64,000 nucleotides of DNA from Gemmobacter fulvus (GTDB taxonomy: Bacteria; Pseudomonadota; Alphaproteobacteria; Rhodobacterales; Rhodobacteraceae): assembly GCF_018798885.1 (NCBI RefSeq), contig NZ_CP076361.1, positions 2,633,501 through 2,697,500 of the forward strand. Reading direction: 5' to 3'. Both the position numbers and the translations under genes were made by a program. Position 1 is the first letter of the stretch; the number at the start of each line of letters is the position of its first letter. Positions 33,993-41,953 of the stretch are shown piece after piece. The notes under the pieces were generated by a model. It ran no database searches. It was not told the origin of the DNA and worked only from the letters and a program-made list of their open reading frames with translations.

Positions 33993-34622
33993 TCAGTTGC
34001 TGATCAGCCAATAGCTGGTCACACCCGGCCCGGAATTGACCACGCGCACCGCCAGAAAGCCGCTGTCGGGCAGGGTGACGGCGCAGGCGGGCACAAGCGG
34101 TGCCAGGCAGGCGGGGCCTGCCTCTGTCTCCACACTCAGGGCCAGCACACTGTCACCATCACCGATCACCCCGATTTCCACCGGCACCGCACCATCGGCG
34201 GCAATCCGGTAGCCATGGCTTTGCCCGGGGTTCAGCGTGGCCACGCTGGCCCTGACCACGCTCTTCGGCAGCACCTCGGCGGTGGCGATGGCACTGCCCA
34301 GCAGGATGGCCAGCGTCTCGTCGGCCTCGGCGGCGGCGGTCGCAGCGGCAAGCAGGCTTGCAGCGTCGCGCGGTGCGTCGGCAGCATCCGGCCCCTTGCC
34401 TGCGGTGCCGCTGAGCTCTGGCGCGCGCTCGACCATCTGCACCGTGACCCCAGCCGCCAGCCGCGCGGCGGCGATCTGCGCCAGCGCATCCCGATTGGCC
34501 GTCCCTTGGGCAAACAGCTGATGCGCCAGCGCCAGTTGGCTGACGGATCCCGCCGGTTCGGCATGGGCGGGCAGGGCAAGAACGGACAATACAAGAACGG
34601 GCAGGGCAATCAGGGCGCGCAT
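33993..34622 (-). CDS. secreted protein of unknown function
   Basis: The 209-residue precursor starts MRALIALPVLVLSVLALPAHAEP, a clean type I signal peptide. The mature protein is Ala-rich and probably helical in its first half and beta-rich in the second, ending 'VVNSGPGVTSYWLISN'. Two Cys (GPACLAPLVPACAV) could form a disulfide. It is divergent from argE and convergent with the Gfo/Idh gene. I do not recognise it. Confidence 0.7.
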   Translation of the reverse strand: MRALIALPVLVLSVLALPAHAEPAGSVSQLALAHQLFAQGTANRDALAQIAAARLAAGVTVQMVERAPELSGTAGKGPDAADAPRDAASLLAAATAAAEADETLAILLGSAIATAEVLPKSVVRASVATLNPGQSHGYRIAADGAVPVEIGVIGDGDSVLALSVETEAGPACLAPLVPACAVTLPDSGFLAVRVVNSGPGVTSYWLISN

Positions 34623-34757
34623 ATCACTCTCGGGGCTGGGTGCGGCCAGACTGCCCGCGCGGCCCGGCAAAGGAAAGCCCGAAGCCGCGCTTTGGCGGAT
34701 CGGCTCTTCCGTTTGCACTGATTTCGCGTATTTGTATGCGCAAAACGGAGGGCGGCG

Positions 34758-35921
34758 ATGCGCGCGATTTTCGACAGGCTGATGGCATTTGATACGGTGA
34801 GCGCAAAGCCCAACATGGATCTGATGCTCTATGTGCAGGGGCTGCTGGCCGAGGCCGGCATTGCGGCGCAGCTGATCCCCGATGCGACAGGCGGCAAGGC
34901 CAATCTGTTTGCCACCGTCGGCCCTGCGAGCGTGCCGGGGGTGATGCTGTCTGGCCATACCGATGTCGTGCCGGTCGAGGGGCAAAGCTGGACCAAACCG
35001 CCCTTCGCGCTGACCGAGGAGGATGGCCGCTTTTATGGCCGGGGCGCCACCGACATGAAGGGTTTCTGCGCTTTGGCCATCGACGCGATGCTGAAGGCCG
35101 CTGCCCTGGAGCAGGCGGGGCGCCCGATTGCCGTGCCGCTGCATCTGGCGCTGTCCTATGACGAAGAAATCGGCTGCATGGGTGTGCGCTCGCTTGTCGA
35201 CATGCTGGCGCAGGCCCCGGTCAAGCCGCGCTTCTGCATCGTGGGCGAGCCGACGGGGATGCAGGTGGCCACCGGGCACAAGGGCAAGGTGGCGCTGCGG
35301 GCCACCTGCACCGGGCGCGAGGGCCATTCGGCGCTGGCGCCGCTGGCGCTGAACGCGCTGCATCTGGCGGCGGATTTCCTGAATGCCGTGCGGGCCTTGC
35401 AGGCGCGGGTGGCCGCCGAGGGCGTGCGCGATGGCGATTACGATGTGCCCTATACCACGCTGCATGTCGGCAAGATGCAGGGCGGGGTGCAGGTGAACAT
35501 CGTGCCCAATACTGCCACGCTGGATTTCGAGATCCGCTCGCTGGCCGAGGATGACCCCGAGACCCTGATCGCCGATCTGCGGACGGCGGCCGAGGCCATC
35601 GTCGCGCCGCTGCGCGCCGAATACCCCGAGGCGGCGATCCGTGTCGACCGGCTGTGGGATTACCCCGGCCTCGGCACCCCATCCGAAGCGGCGGTGGTGA
35701 ATTTCGTCAAGGGTCTGACCGGGGCCAATGGCACGATGAAAGTGGCCTTCGGCACCGAGGGCGGGCTGTTTTCCGAACGCCTTGGCATCCCCACCGTGAT
35801 CTGTGGGCCGGGCAGCATGGCGCAGGGCCACAAGCCAGACGAATATGTCAGCGTGGAGCAGATGGCACGCTGTGCGGCGATGCTGGATGCGCTGATCCTG
35901 CAGCTTGAGCAGGGGATCTGA
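34758..35921 (+). CDS. argE: acetylornithine deacetylase (ArgE type, M20 family)
   Basis: The 387-residue M20 metallohydrolase has the zinc motifs LSGHTDVVPVEGQSW (His/Asp) and YGRGATDMKGF (Asp), the Glu pair in ALSYDEEIGCMG, and GEPTGMQVATGHKG. ArgE removes acetate from N-acetylornithine in arginine synthesis. Succinyl-diaminopimelate desuccinylase is the usual alternative; 'GCMGVRSLVDML' and length favour ArgE. Confidence 0.88.
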   Translation: MRAIFDRLMAFDTVSAKPNMDLMLYVQGLLAEAGIAAQLIPDATGGKANLFATVGPASVPGVMLSGHTDVVPVEGQSWTKPPFALTEEDGRFYGRGATDMKGFCALAIDAMLKAAALEQAGRPIAVPLHLALSYDEEIGCMGVRSLVDMLAQAPVKPRFCIVGEPTGMQVATGHKGKVALRATCTGREGHSALAPLALNALHLAADFLNAVRALQARVAAEGVRDGDYDVPYTTLHVGKMQGGVQVNIVPNTATLDFEIRSLAEDDPETLIADLRTAAEAIVAPLRAEYPEAAIRVDRLWDYPGLGTPSEAAVVNFVKGLTGANGTMKVAFGTEGGLFSERLGIPTVICGPGSMAQGHKPDEYVSVEQMARCAAMLDALILQLEQGI

Positions 35922-35974
35922 TCGCGCGCGCGAGGGCACTTTCCGGCGCAGGTTGGCTGGGTTAGGGTGGCGAC

Positions 35975-37024
35975 ATGGCTGTGACCCTGACCACCCTTCC
36001 GCAGATCTTCGCCCTTGGCTTTGACAGCATCATCGACGTGCGCTCGCCCGCCGAATGGGCCGAGGATCATATTCCGGGTGCCATCAACCTTCCGGTGCTG
36101 AATGATGCGGAGCGCGCCGAGGTGGGCACGATCTACAAACAGGTCAGCCCGTTCACCGCGCGCAAGATCGGCGGGGCGCTGGTGGCGAAGAATGCCGCCG
36201 CCCATCTGCAGGGGCCACTGGCCGACAAGACGGGCGGCTGGAAACCGCTGGTCTATTGCTGGCGCGGCGGGCAGCGTTCCGGCTCTTTCACCTCGATCCT
36301 GCAACAGGTGGGCTGGCGGGCCGATGTGATCGCGGGCGGTTACAAGGCCTGGCGCAAGCTGGTGGTGGATCAGGTGCATGAGCGCCCGGTGCCCAGCCCG
36401 GTGGTGCTGCTGGATGGCAATACCGGCTCTGCCAAGACCGAGGTGCTGGCTTTGCTGGCCGCACAGGGCGTGCAGGTGATCGACCTTGAGGGCATGGCGC
36501 GGCACCGGGGATCGCTGTTCGGGGCGCTGCCGGGTGGGCAGCCGTCGCAAAAGACATTCGAGGGGGCCCTGGCACTGGCGCTGGCCCGGCTCGACCCCGC
36601 CCGCCCGGTGGTGGTGGAGGCGGAAAGCTCCAAGGTTGGTAATTGCCGGATCCCGGCGCCCCTGTGGAAGGCGATGGTCGCGGCCCCGAGGATCGAGATC
36701 GTGGCGCCGCTGGCCGCACGGGCTGCGTATCTGACGCGGGCCTATGCCGATCTTCTGGCCGATCCGGCGCGGCTGGTGCAGGTGATCGCCTTGCTGCGCC
36801 CGCTGCACCCCGCTGTGGTGATCGAGGCATGGCAGGCGCAGGCCGGGGCCGGGGCCTTCACCGATCTGGCCGAAGGGCTGATGGCGCGGCACTATGATCC
36901 GCGCTACGCCAAACATCGCGGGCGTCTGGCAGTGCCGGTGCAGCGGGTCGCGGTGGACAGCCTGGCCCCGGCGGCGCTGCCGGAACTGGCGGCCCGTATC
37001 GCGGCGCGGTTGCACGACAGGTAA
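35975..37024 (+). CDS. mnmH: tRNA 2-selenouridine synthase (SelU)
   Basis: MnmH replaces sulfur in 2-thiouridine at the tRNA wobble base with selenium from selenophosphate. The 349-residue protein has an N-terminal rhodanese domain (IIDVRSPAEWAEDHIPGA) with the catalytic Cys in YCWRGGQRSGS, and a C-terminal P-loop domain with GNTGSAKT. The convergent neighbour selD supplies selenophosphate. Confidence 0.95.
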   Translation: MAVTLTTLPQIFALGFDSIIDVRSPAEWAEDHIPGAINLPVLNDAERAEVGTIYKQVSPFTARKIGGALVAKNAAAHLQGPLADKTGGWKPLVYCWRGGQRSGSFTSILQQVGWRADVIAGGYKAWRKLVVDQVHERPVPSPVVLLDGNTGSAKTEVLALLAAQGVQVIDLEGMARHRGSLFGALPGGQPSQKTFEGALALALARLDPARPVVVEAESSKVGNCRIPAPLWKAMVAAPRIEIVAPLAARAAYLTRAYADLLADPARLVQVIALLRPLHPAVVIEAWQAQAGAGAFTDLAEGLMARHYDPRYAKHRGRLAVPVQRVAVDSLAPAALPELAARIAARLHDR

Positions 37025-37056
37025 TCTTGCGGAGCGCGCGATGCGCGCAAGACTTT
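37025..37056 (+). terminator. hairpin after mnmH
   Basis: TCTTGC and GCAAGA flank an inner GCGC / GCGC pair, followed by CTTT, directly after the mnmH stop. This lies between the convergent mnmH and selD. Confidence 0.5.
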
Positions 37057-37126
37057 GAGCGCGCCTGCACCGCCTGTGGCGGTTTGGCTTGTGGCCTGCG
37101 GCGCGAGTATTTTTACAAATTGCAAA

Positions 37127-39328
37127 TCAGCGTGCGGTGATATGGGCCGGGCCTTCGGTCAACTGGCCGATGCGGGCGGCGGTGATGCCCTTTGCGTGGA
37201 GCGCCGCGAGGGTGGAGGTGGCCTTGGCTGCGGGCAGGGCGGCGAGAAAGCCGCCCGCGGTCTGGGGATCGAACAGCAGGGCGGTCTCGGGCGTGTCTGG
37301 TGCATCGAGTTGGCCGTGCAGGGCGGCGCGATTGGCAGGGGCGAGGCTGGAGGCCATGCCCTGCGCCGCCAGATCGCGGGCGCCGGGCAGCAGCGGCAGG
37401 GCGGCCAGATCCAGAATGGCGCCGGTGCCGGAGGCCGTGCAGATCTCCAGCAGGTGCCCGGCGAGGCCGAAGCCGGTGACATCAGTCAGCGCATGGGCGA
37501 CCGGGGTCAGCAGGGCGGCGGCCTCGGCGGGGGATTGGCACATTGACGCGAAGGCCGCCGCGACAGCCTCGCCCAGCAAGAGGTCTTGCGGCGCAAGGCG
37601 CGCCATTTCTGCGGCAAGAATAATGCCGGTTCCCAGCGGTTTGGTGAGGATCAGCGCATCGCCGGGGGTGCCGCCGCCTTTGGTCAGGATCCGTTCGGCG
37701 CGGCCTGTCACGGTGAAGCCCAGCGTCAGTTCGGCCCCGATGCTGGTATGGCCGCCGACGATGTCGGCCCCCGCCGCGCGGAAGGTTTTAGTGGCGGTGG
37801 CCATGATTTCGCGCAGGGTTTCGGCCTGAAGCCGGGGCGAGAGGCGGGGCAGGGTAATCTGCGCCAGCGCGCTGTGCGGCTGTGCCCCCATGGCCCAGAC
37901 ATCGCCCATCGCATGCAGGGCGGTGATCCGGGCCATCAGCGCAGGATCGGCGGTGAAGGCGCGCAGGTGATCGGTGGTCAGAACCTGAAAGCCGGGACCA
38001 TGGCGCAGCACGGCGGCATCATCGCCGGGGCCGCTGAGCACATCGGGGTTTTGCGGCGCGGGCAGCGGGGCCAGCGCCGTCGCCAGATCCCGCGCCCCGA
38101 CCTTGGCGCCGCAGCCGCCGCAAAGTGGTTTTGGCCCCAGCGCCTCGGCCAGACCGGCGGCGGCGGGAGTGGGCAGGCGGCGGGCAGGCATCGCCGGCAG
38201 GGTGGTGAATTTTGCCATGAAGGCACGGTCGATCTGGTCTTTCCAGCGCCAGAGCCAGGGGTGCGACAGGCGCAGGCCGAGTTTGTCGGCCACGGCATTG
38301 CGCCGCCCTGTCGACACGAGTTTCAGGTAATCGCGCTGCGGCTGGTATGGGCGCATCCGGCCCTGTTCGGCCAGGGCCACGCGCAGATTGTGCAAAAGTA
38401 TGGGGGCCTCGCGCACCGCAAAGACACCGGCCTTGGGGCGGGGGGCATGGGTCAGATGGGCGCAATCGCCCGCCGCGAAGATCGCGGGATCGGAGCTTTG
38501 CAGCGTGGGGGTGACGCAGACATATCCGTCCTGTAGATCCAGCCCTGTCGCGGCCAGCCAGTCGTGTGGCCGTGCGCCCGCGACCGAGAGGATGAAATCG
38601 GCGGCAATCTGTCGGCCATCCTGAAGCGTGACGCCGTCTGCGGTCAGCCCTGCGGCCTTTGTGCCGGTCAGCAGGTGCACATCGGCGGCTGCCAGCTCTG
38701 CCAGCAGCGCCCGGCGTGCGCCGTTGCCGATATGGGGCAGCGCGGTCTGTGCCTGTTCCAGCAGCGTCAGCTGCGGTCTGGCCCCGGTGCTGCGCAGCCG
38801 ATGTGCGGTGGCCAGCGCCAGCTCCACACCGCCGATGCCGGCCCCGAGGATCACCACGCGCGGCGCGGCCAGCCCGCGCGCCAGAAACGCCTGCCAGCGC
38901 GCGGCATAGCCCGCCAGCGGCTTGGCCGATACCGCATGGTCAGCAAAGCCCGGCAGGCGCGGCAGATCCGAGGTGATGCCGATGTCGAGGCTGGCCACAT
39001 CATAGGCCACCGGCGGCCGACCCGAGGACAGATGCACCCGCCGCGTGCTGCGGTCCAGCCCGCATGCGTGATCGAGAATCAGCCGCGCCCCGGCAAACCG
39101 TGCCAGCGGCACAAGGTCGATCATCATTTCGGCCCGCTGGTAATGGCCTGCGATGAAACCGGGCAACATGCCGGTATAGGGGGTGACCGGATCGGGGTTG
39201 ATCACGGTCAGCCGCACCCCCGGCAAGGGCGTCATGCCCCACATGCGCAAGAGCAGGGCATGGGCATGGCCGCCGCCGATCAGCACCAGATCGCGGGTCA
39301 GTGGCAGATCCCTGTCAGCGTGCTGCAT
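37127..39328 (-). CDS. selD: selenophosphate synthetase fused to an N-terminal NADH-dehydrogenase-like flavoprotein
   Basis: SelD makes selenophosphate from selenide and ATP. The 733-residue protein has two parts. Residues 1 to about 375 are a pyridine nucleotide-disulfide oxidoreductase-like domain: LVLIGGGHAHALLL, VVILGAGIGGVELAL and IFAAGDCAHL. The remainder is SelD, beginning at the catalytic CGGCGAK (about 400), then GDDAAVL, ITALHAMGDVWAMGAQP and VTGFGLAGHLLEI. The catalytic residue is Cys, not selenocysteine. Such fusions are known in several bacterial groups; the flavoprotein half may generate selenide (inference). Confidence 0.93.
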   Translation of the reverse strand: MQHADRDLPLTRDLVLIGGGHAHALLLRMWGMTPLPGVRLTVINPDPVTPYTGMLPGFIAGHYQRAEMMIDLVPLARFAGARLILDHACGLDRSTRRVHLSSGRPPVAYDVASLDIGITSDLPRLPGFADHAVSAKPLAGYAARWQAFLARGLAAPRVVILGAGIGGVELALATAHRLRSTGARPQLTLLEQAQTALPHIGNGARRALLAELAAADVHLLTGTKAAGLTADGVTLQDGRQIAADFILSVAGARPHDWLAATGLDLQDGYVCVTPTLQSSDPAIFAAGDCAHLTHAPRPKAGVFAVREAPILLHNLRVALAEQGRMRPYQPQRDYLKLVSTGRRNAVADKLGLRLSHPWLWRWKDQIDRAFMAKFTTLPAMPARRLPTPAAAGLAEALGPKPLCGGCGAKVGARDLATALAPLPAPQNPDVLSGPGDDAAVLRHGPGFQVLTTDHLRAFTADPALMARITALHAMGDVWAMGAQPHSALAQITLPRLSPRLQAETLREIMATATKTFRAAGADIVGGHTSIGAELTLGFTVTGRAERILTKGGGTPGDALILTKPLGTGIILAAEMARLAPQDLLLGEAVAAAFASMCQSPAEAAALLTPVAHALTDVTGFGLAGHLLEICTASGTGAILDLAALPLLPGARDLAAQGMASSLAPANRAALHGQLDAPDTPETALLFDPQTAGGFLAALPAAKATSTLAALHAKGITAARIGQLTEGPAHITAR

Positions 39329-39487
39329 TGCGGCCCTTTCCCTGATCCACCGTCCGATCCGCCACCCTACCGCCTTGTCCGGGCGAGGGCGAGAGGCGGG
39401 CAGCGACAGAATAGGTCGCACAAGGGGGTGACCCCTGTCCGGCTTCGGCCTATTTCGGAGGGAACAGGAACAGGGACGGCAAACGCG

Positions 39488-41503
39488 ATGGCATATTTCC
39501 TCGGGGTGGATACGGGCGGCACCTATACCGATGCGGTGATCGTGGATGAGGCCGCGACGCAGGTGATCGGCAAGGCAAAATCGCTGACCACGCGCGGCGA
39601 TCTGGCGCTGGGCATCGGGCGGGCGGTGGATGCCGCACTGGCCGGGGCCGGGGTGGCGGCCGCCGACATCTCGATGGTGTCGCTGTCCACCACACTGGCC
39701 ACCAATGCGCTGGTCGAGGGGCAGGGCGGGCGGGTTGCGCTGATCTTCATCGGCTTCGATGCGGGCGATCTGGAGCGTGGCGGTCTGACCGAGGCGCTGG
39801 GCGGCGATCCGGTGCTGCGGCTGGCCGGGGGGCACGAACATTCCGGCAGCGAAACTGCGCCGCTGGATCTGGCGGCGCTGGAGGCCGAGGCGGCGCGGCT
39901 TGGGCCGGAGGTGATGGGGTTTGCCGTGGCCAGCCGGTTTGCCACCCGCAACCCGGCGCATGAGGTGGCGGCGCGCGATCTGATCCGCCGGGTGACGGGG
40001 CGGCCCGTCACCTGTTCGCACGAGCTTTCGGCCAATCTCAACGGGCCGAAGCGGGCGCTGACAGCGGTGCTGAATGCGCGGCTGATCGGCATGATCGACC
40101 GGCTGGTTGCGGCCTGCGAACGGCATCTGGCGGCTTTGGGCATTGCTGCGCCGCTGATGGTGGTGCGCGGCGACGGCGCGCTGATTTCGGCGGCCATGGT
40201 GCGCGAGCGTCCGATTGAAACCATCCTGTCGGGCCCGGCTGCCTCGATCGTGGGGGCGCGCTGGCTGACCGGGGCGCCCGATGCGCTGGTGTCTGACATC
40301 GGCGGCACCACCACCGATGTGGCGCTGCTGCGCGATGGGTTGCCCGAGATCGACCCTGAGGGCGCGCGGGTCGGTGGCTTCCGCACCATGGTCGAGGCGG
40401 TGGCAATGCGCACCACCGGGCTGGGCGGCGATTCCGAGGTGCATCTGATCACGTCGGGGCTGGAGGGCGGGCTGCGGCTTGGCCCGCGCCGCCTGATCCC
40501 GGTGGCGCTGCTGGCGGTGGACCATCCCGACATGGTGCATATGGCGCTGGACCGCGCATTGTCGACCGAGGTGGCGGGCGAATTTGACGGGCGGTTTGTC
40601 ATTCCGATGGGCGGCAATCCGGGGGGGCTGTCGGCGCGCGAAGCGGCGCTGCTGGCGCGGATCACCACGCCGATGCCGCTGGCCCAGCCGATCACCTCGC
40701 GGCTGGAAGTGGCAGCGATGGAGCGGCTGGTGGCGCGCGGGCTGGTGATGATCGCGGGGGTGACGCCTTCGGATGCCAGCCATGTGCTCGGGCGGCTGGG
40801 CGATTGGGATGCGCAGGCGGCGGAAAAGGCGGTGCGCCTGCTGGGGCGGCGGCGCACCGGCAAGGGCGAGCGGTTTGCGACCGATCCATTGGTGCTGGCG
40901 CAAAAGGTGGTGGACCAGCTGACCACGCAGACGGTGGATTGCCTGCTGGAGGCCGCCTTTGCCGAAGATCCGGCCTTTGCAGGCGAGCCGCCCGAGGTGC
41001 TGGCCCGGCATGTTCTGGCGCAGCGCGGCATCGCCGGGCATCGCGGCGTGGTGCAGGCCACGCTGCGGCTCGGGGTGCCGGTGATCGGGCTGGGGGCTTC
41101 GGCTCCCGCCTATTACGGCGCGGTAGGTGATCGGCTGGGGGCAGAGATGATCCTGCCCGAACATGCGGGCGTCGCCAATGCCATCGGCGCGGTGGTAGGG
41201 CAGGTCAGCCAGCGCGCGCGCGGCATCGTCACCAGCCCCGGCGAGGGGCGCTTTGTGGCGCATCTGGCCACGGGCAACCAGATGTTTGCCAGCCGCGATG
41301 CCGCACTGGACGCGCTGGAGGCCGCTCTGACCGAGGAGGCGACAGAGCGCGCCCGCCGCGCCGGGGCCGCCGATCTGCGCATAACGCCCGAGCGCAACAT
41401 CCGCGAAGCCGAGATCGAAGGCCGCGTGATGTTTGTCGAGGCGAGTATCAGCGTGACGGCCACCGGGCGCCCGCGCATTGCCCATGATCGCGGGGTTGCG
41501 TGA
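39488..41503 (+). CDS. hydantoinase/oxoprolinase family protein (HyuA-like)
   Basis: The 671-residue protein has the hydantoinase A layout with an actin-like ATPase fold: GVDTGGTYTDAVIVDEA at the N-terminus, STTLATNALVEGQGG, and DIGGTTTDVALL in the middle. HyuA-type enzymes hydrolyse N-methylhydantoins or 5-oxoproline in an ATP-dependent reaction. The usual HyuB partner is absent from the window. It is divergent from selD with a 159-bp gap. Confidence 0.88.
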   Translation: MAYFLGVDTGGTYTDAVIVDEAATQVIGKAKSLTTRGDLALGIGRAVDAALAGAGVAAADISMVSLSTTLATNALVEGQGGRVALIFIGFDAGDLERGGLTEALGGDPVLRLAGGHEHSGSETAPLDLAALEAEAARLGPEVMGFAVASRFATRNPAHEVAARDLIRRVTGRPVTCSHELSANLNGPKRALTAVLNARLIGMIDRLVAACERHLAALGIAAPLMVVRGDGALISAAMVRERPIETILSGPAASIVGARWLTGAPDALVSDIGGTTTDVALLRDGLPEIDPEGARVGGFRTMVEAVAMRTTGLGGDSEVHLITSGLEGGLRLGPRRLIPVALLAVDHPDMVHMALDRALSTEVAGEFDGRFVIPMGGNPGGLSAREAALLARITTPMPLAQPITSRLEVAAMERLVARGLVMIAGVTPSDASHVLGRLGDWDAQAAEKAVRLLGRRRTGKGERFATDPLVLAQKVVDQLTTQTVDCLLEAAFAEDPAFAGEPPEVLARHVLAQRGIAGHRGVVQATLRLGVPVIGLGASAPAYYGAVGDRLGAEMILPEHAGVANAIGAVVGQVSQRARGIVTSPGEGRFVAHLATGNQMFASRDAALDALEAALTEEATERARRAGAADLRITPERNIREAEIEGRVMFVEASISVTATGRPRIAHDRGVA

Positions 41504-41522
41504 AAAAAATGGCGAAGGCCGC

Positions 41523-41551
41523 TTGACCTTGCCGAGAACGTCGCCTAATTA
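41523..41551 (+). promoter_or_regulatory. sigma70-type promoter of the tRNA-Met gene
   Basis: TTGACC (41523-41528), 17 bp, TAATTA (41546-41551), placed 10 bp upstream of the tRNA 5' end. The fit to the consensus is good for this GC-rich sequence. Confidence 0.7.
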
Positions 41552-41561
41552 GCGCGGCAGT

Positions 41562-41638
41562 GGCTAGGTAGCTCAGTTGGTTAGAGCACGCGACTCATAA
41601 TCGCGGGGTCGGGAGTTCAAATCTCCCCCTCGCCACCA
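41562..41638 (+). tRNA. tRNA-Met (CAT), elongator
   Basis: A 77-nt tRNA including an encoded CCA (41636-41638). The D-arm has AGCTCAGTTGGTTAGAGC, the anticodon stem CGCGA/TCGCG holds loop CTCATAA with CAT at 41596-41598, and the T-arm has GGGAG-TTCAAAT-CTCCC. The acceptor stem GGCTAGG/CCTCGCC has one T-C mismatch at pair 4-69. Paired position 1-72 (G-C) argues for the elongator rather than the initiator form. Confidence 0.93.
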
Positions 41639-41953
41639 CTACTTCCCCTTGACAATCAACGTCTTGACATCGCCCGGTTCGCGCAGCGGCTCGGGCCGTT
41701 TTATAGAGCCGTTTACACTTGGCCTTGCGCCCAGCCGCATGCCGCAGCTGCACGGCAGCGCGTTCTTCATACCATTCAGGCACTTGCGCGAAAATGTGCG
41801 AAATCTTGGGATTCTGGTTTGATCGGAGTCTCCATTTTCGCTGCATTGCGGCATTATGTTCGTTTTGTGTGAAATGGGTAAAAAACGAAAATAAACCTTG
41901 ACGGATGCGCGCGTCGGCGGCAGTGTTTCGACACGTTGGGGGAGGATATCGGC
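41639..41953. other. intergenic region between tRNA-Met and glpD
   Basis: The 315-bp stretch is AT-richer than its surroundings near its right end and holds the inverted repeat at 41854-41894. Reading frames of 60-84 codons cross it on both strands, one ending directly at the tRNA, but none has a family resemblance or a convincing ribosome site. No integrase or attachment-site duplication of the tRNA end is seen. Confidence 0.6.
41854..41894. promoter_or_regulatory. candidate GlpR (DeoR-family) operator upstream of glpD
   Basis: TTATGTTCGTTTT (41854-41866) and AAAACGAAAATAA (41882-41894) are inverted repeats matching at 12 of 13 positions, 15 bp apart. The TTCG/CGAA core resembles the ATGTTCG half-site of E. 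coli GlpR. Additional CGAAAAT-like half-sites lie near 41788 and 41836. It is about 60 bp from the glpD start. Confidence 0.65.

Noticed and set aside
36400-37126. Selenocysteine codon or SECIS-like element in selD
   Set aside because: The catalytic position is an ordinary Cys codon and the frame is unbroken, so no recoding is needed.
37127-41485. A single minus-strand open frame of 1452 codons covering selD and the hydantoinase gene
   Set aside because: Only the part from 39328 leftward has protein-like sequence; the rest is the GC-rich antisense of the hydantoinase gene, which itself has clear motifs.
41595-41854. Basic minus-strand frames of 71-84 codons next to the tRNA, as if an integrase remnant
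   Set aside because: No tyrosine-recombinase motif, no repeat of the tRNA 3' end and no ribosome site; part of the sequence is simply the reverse of the tRNA and the GlpR-like region.
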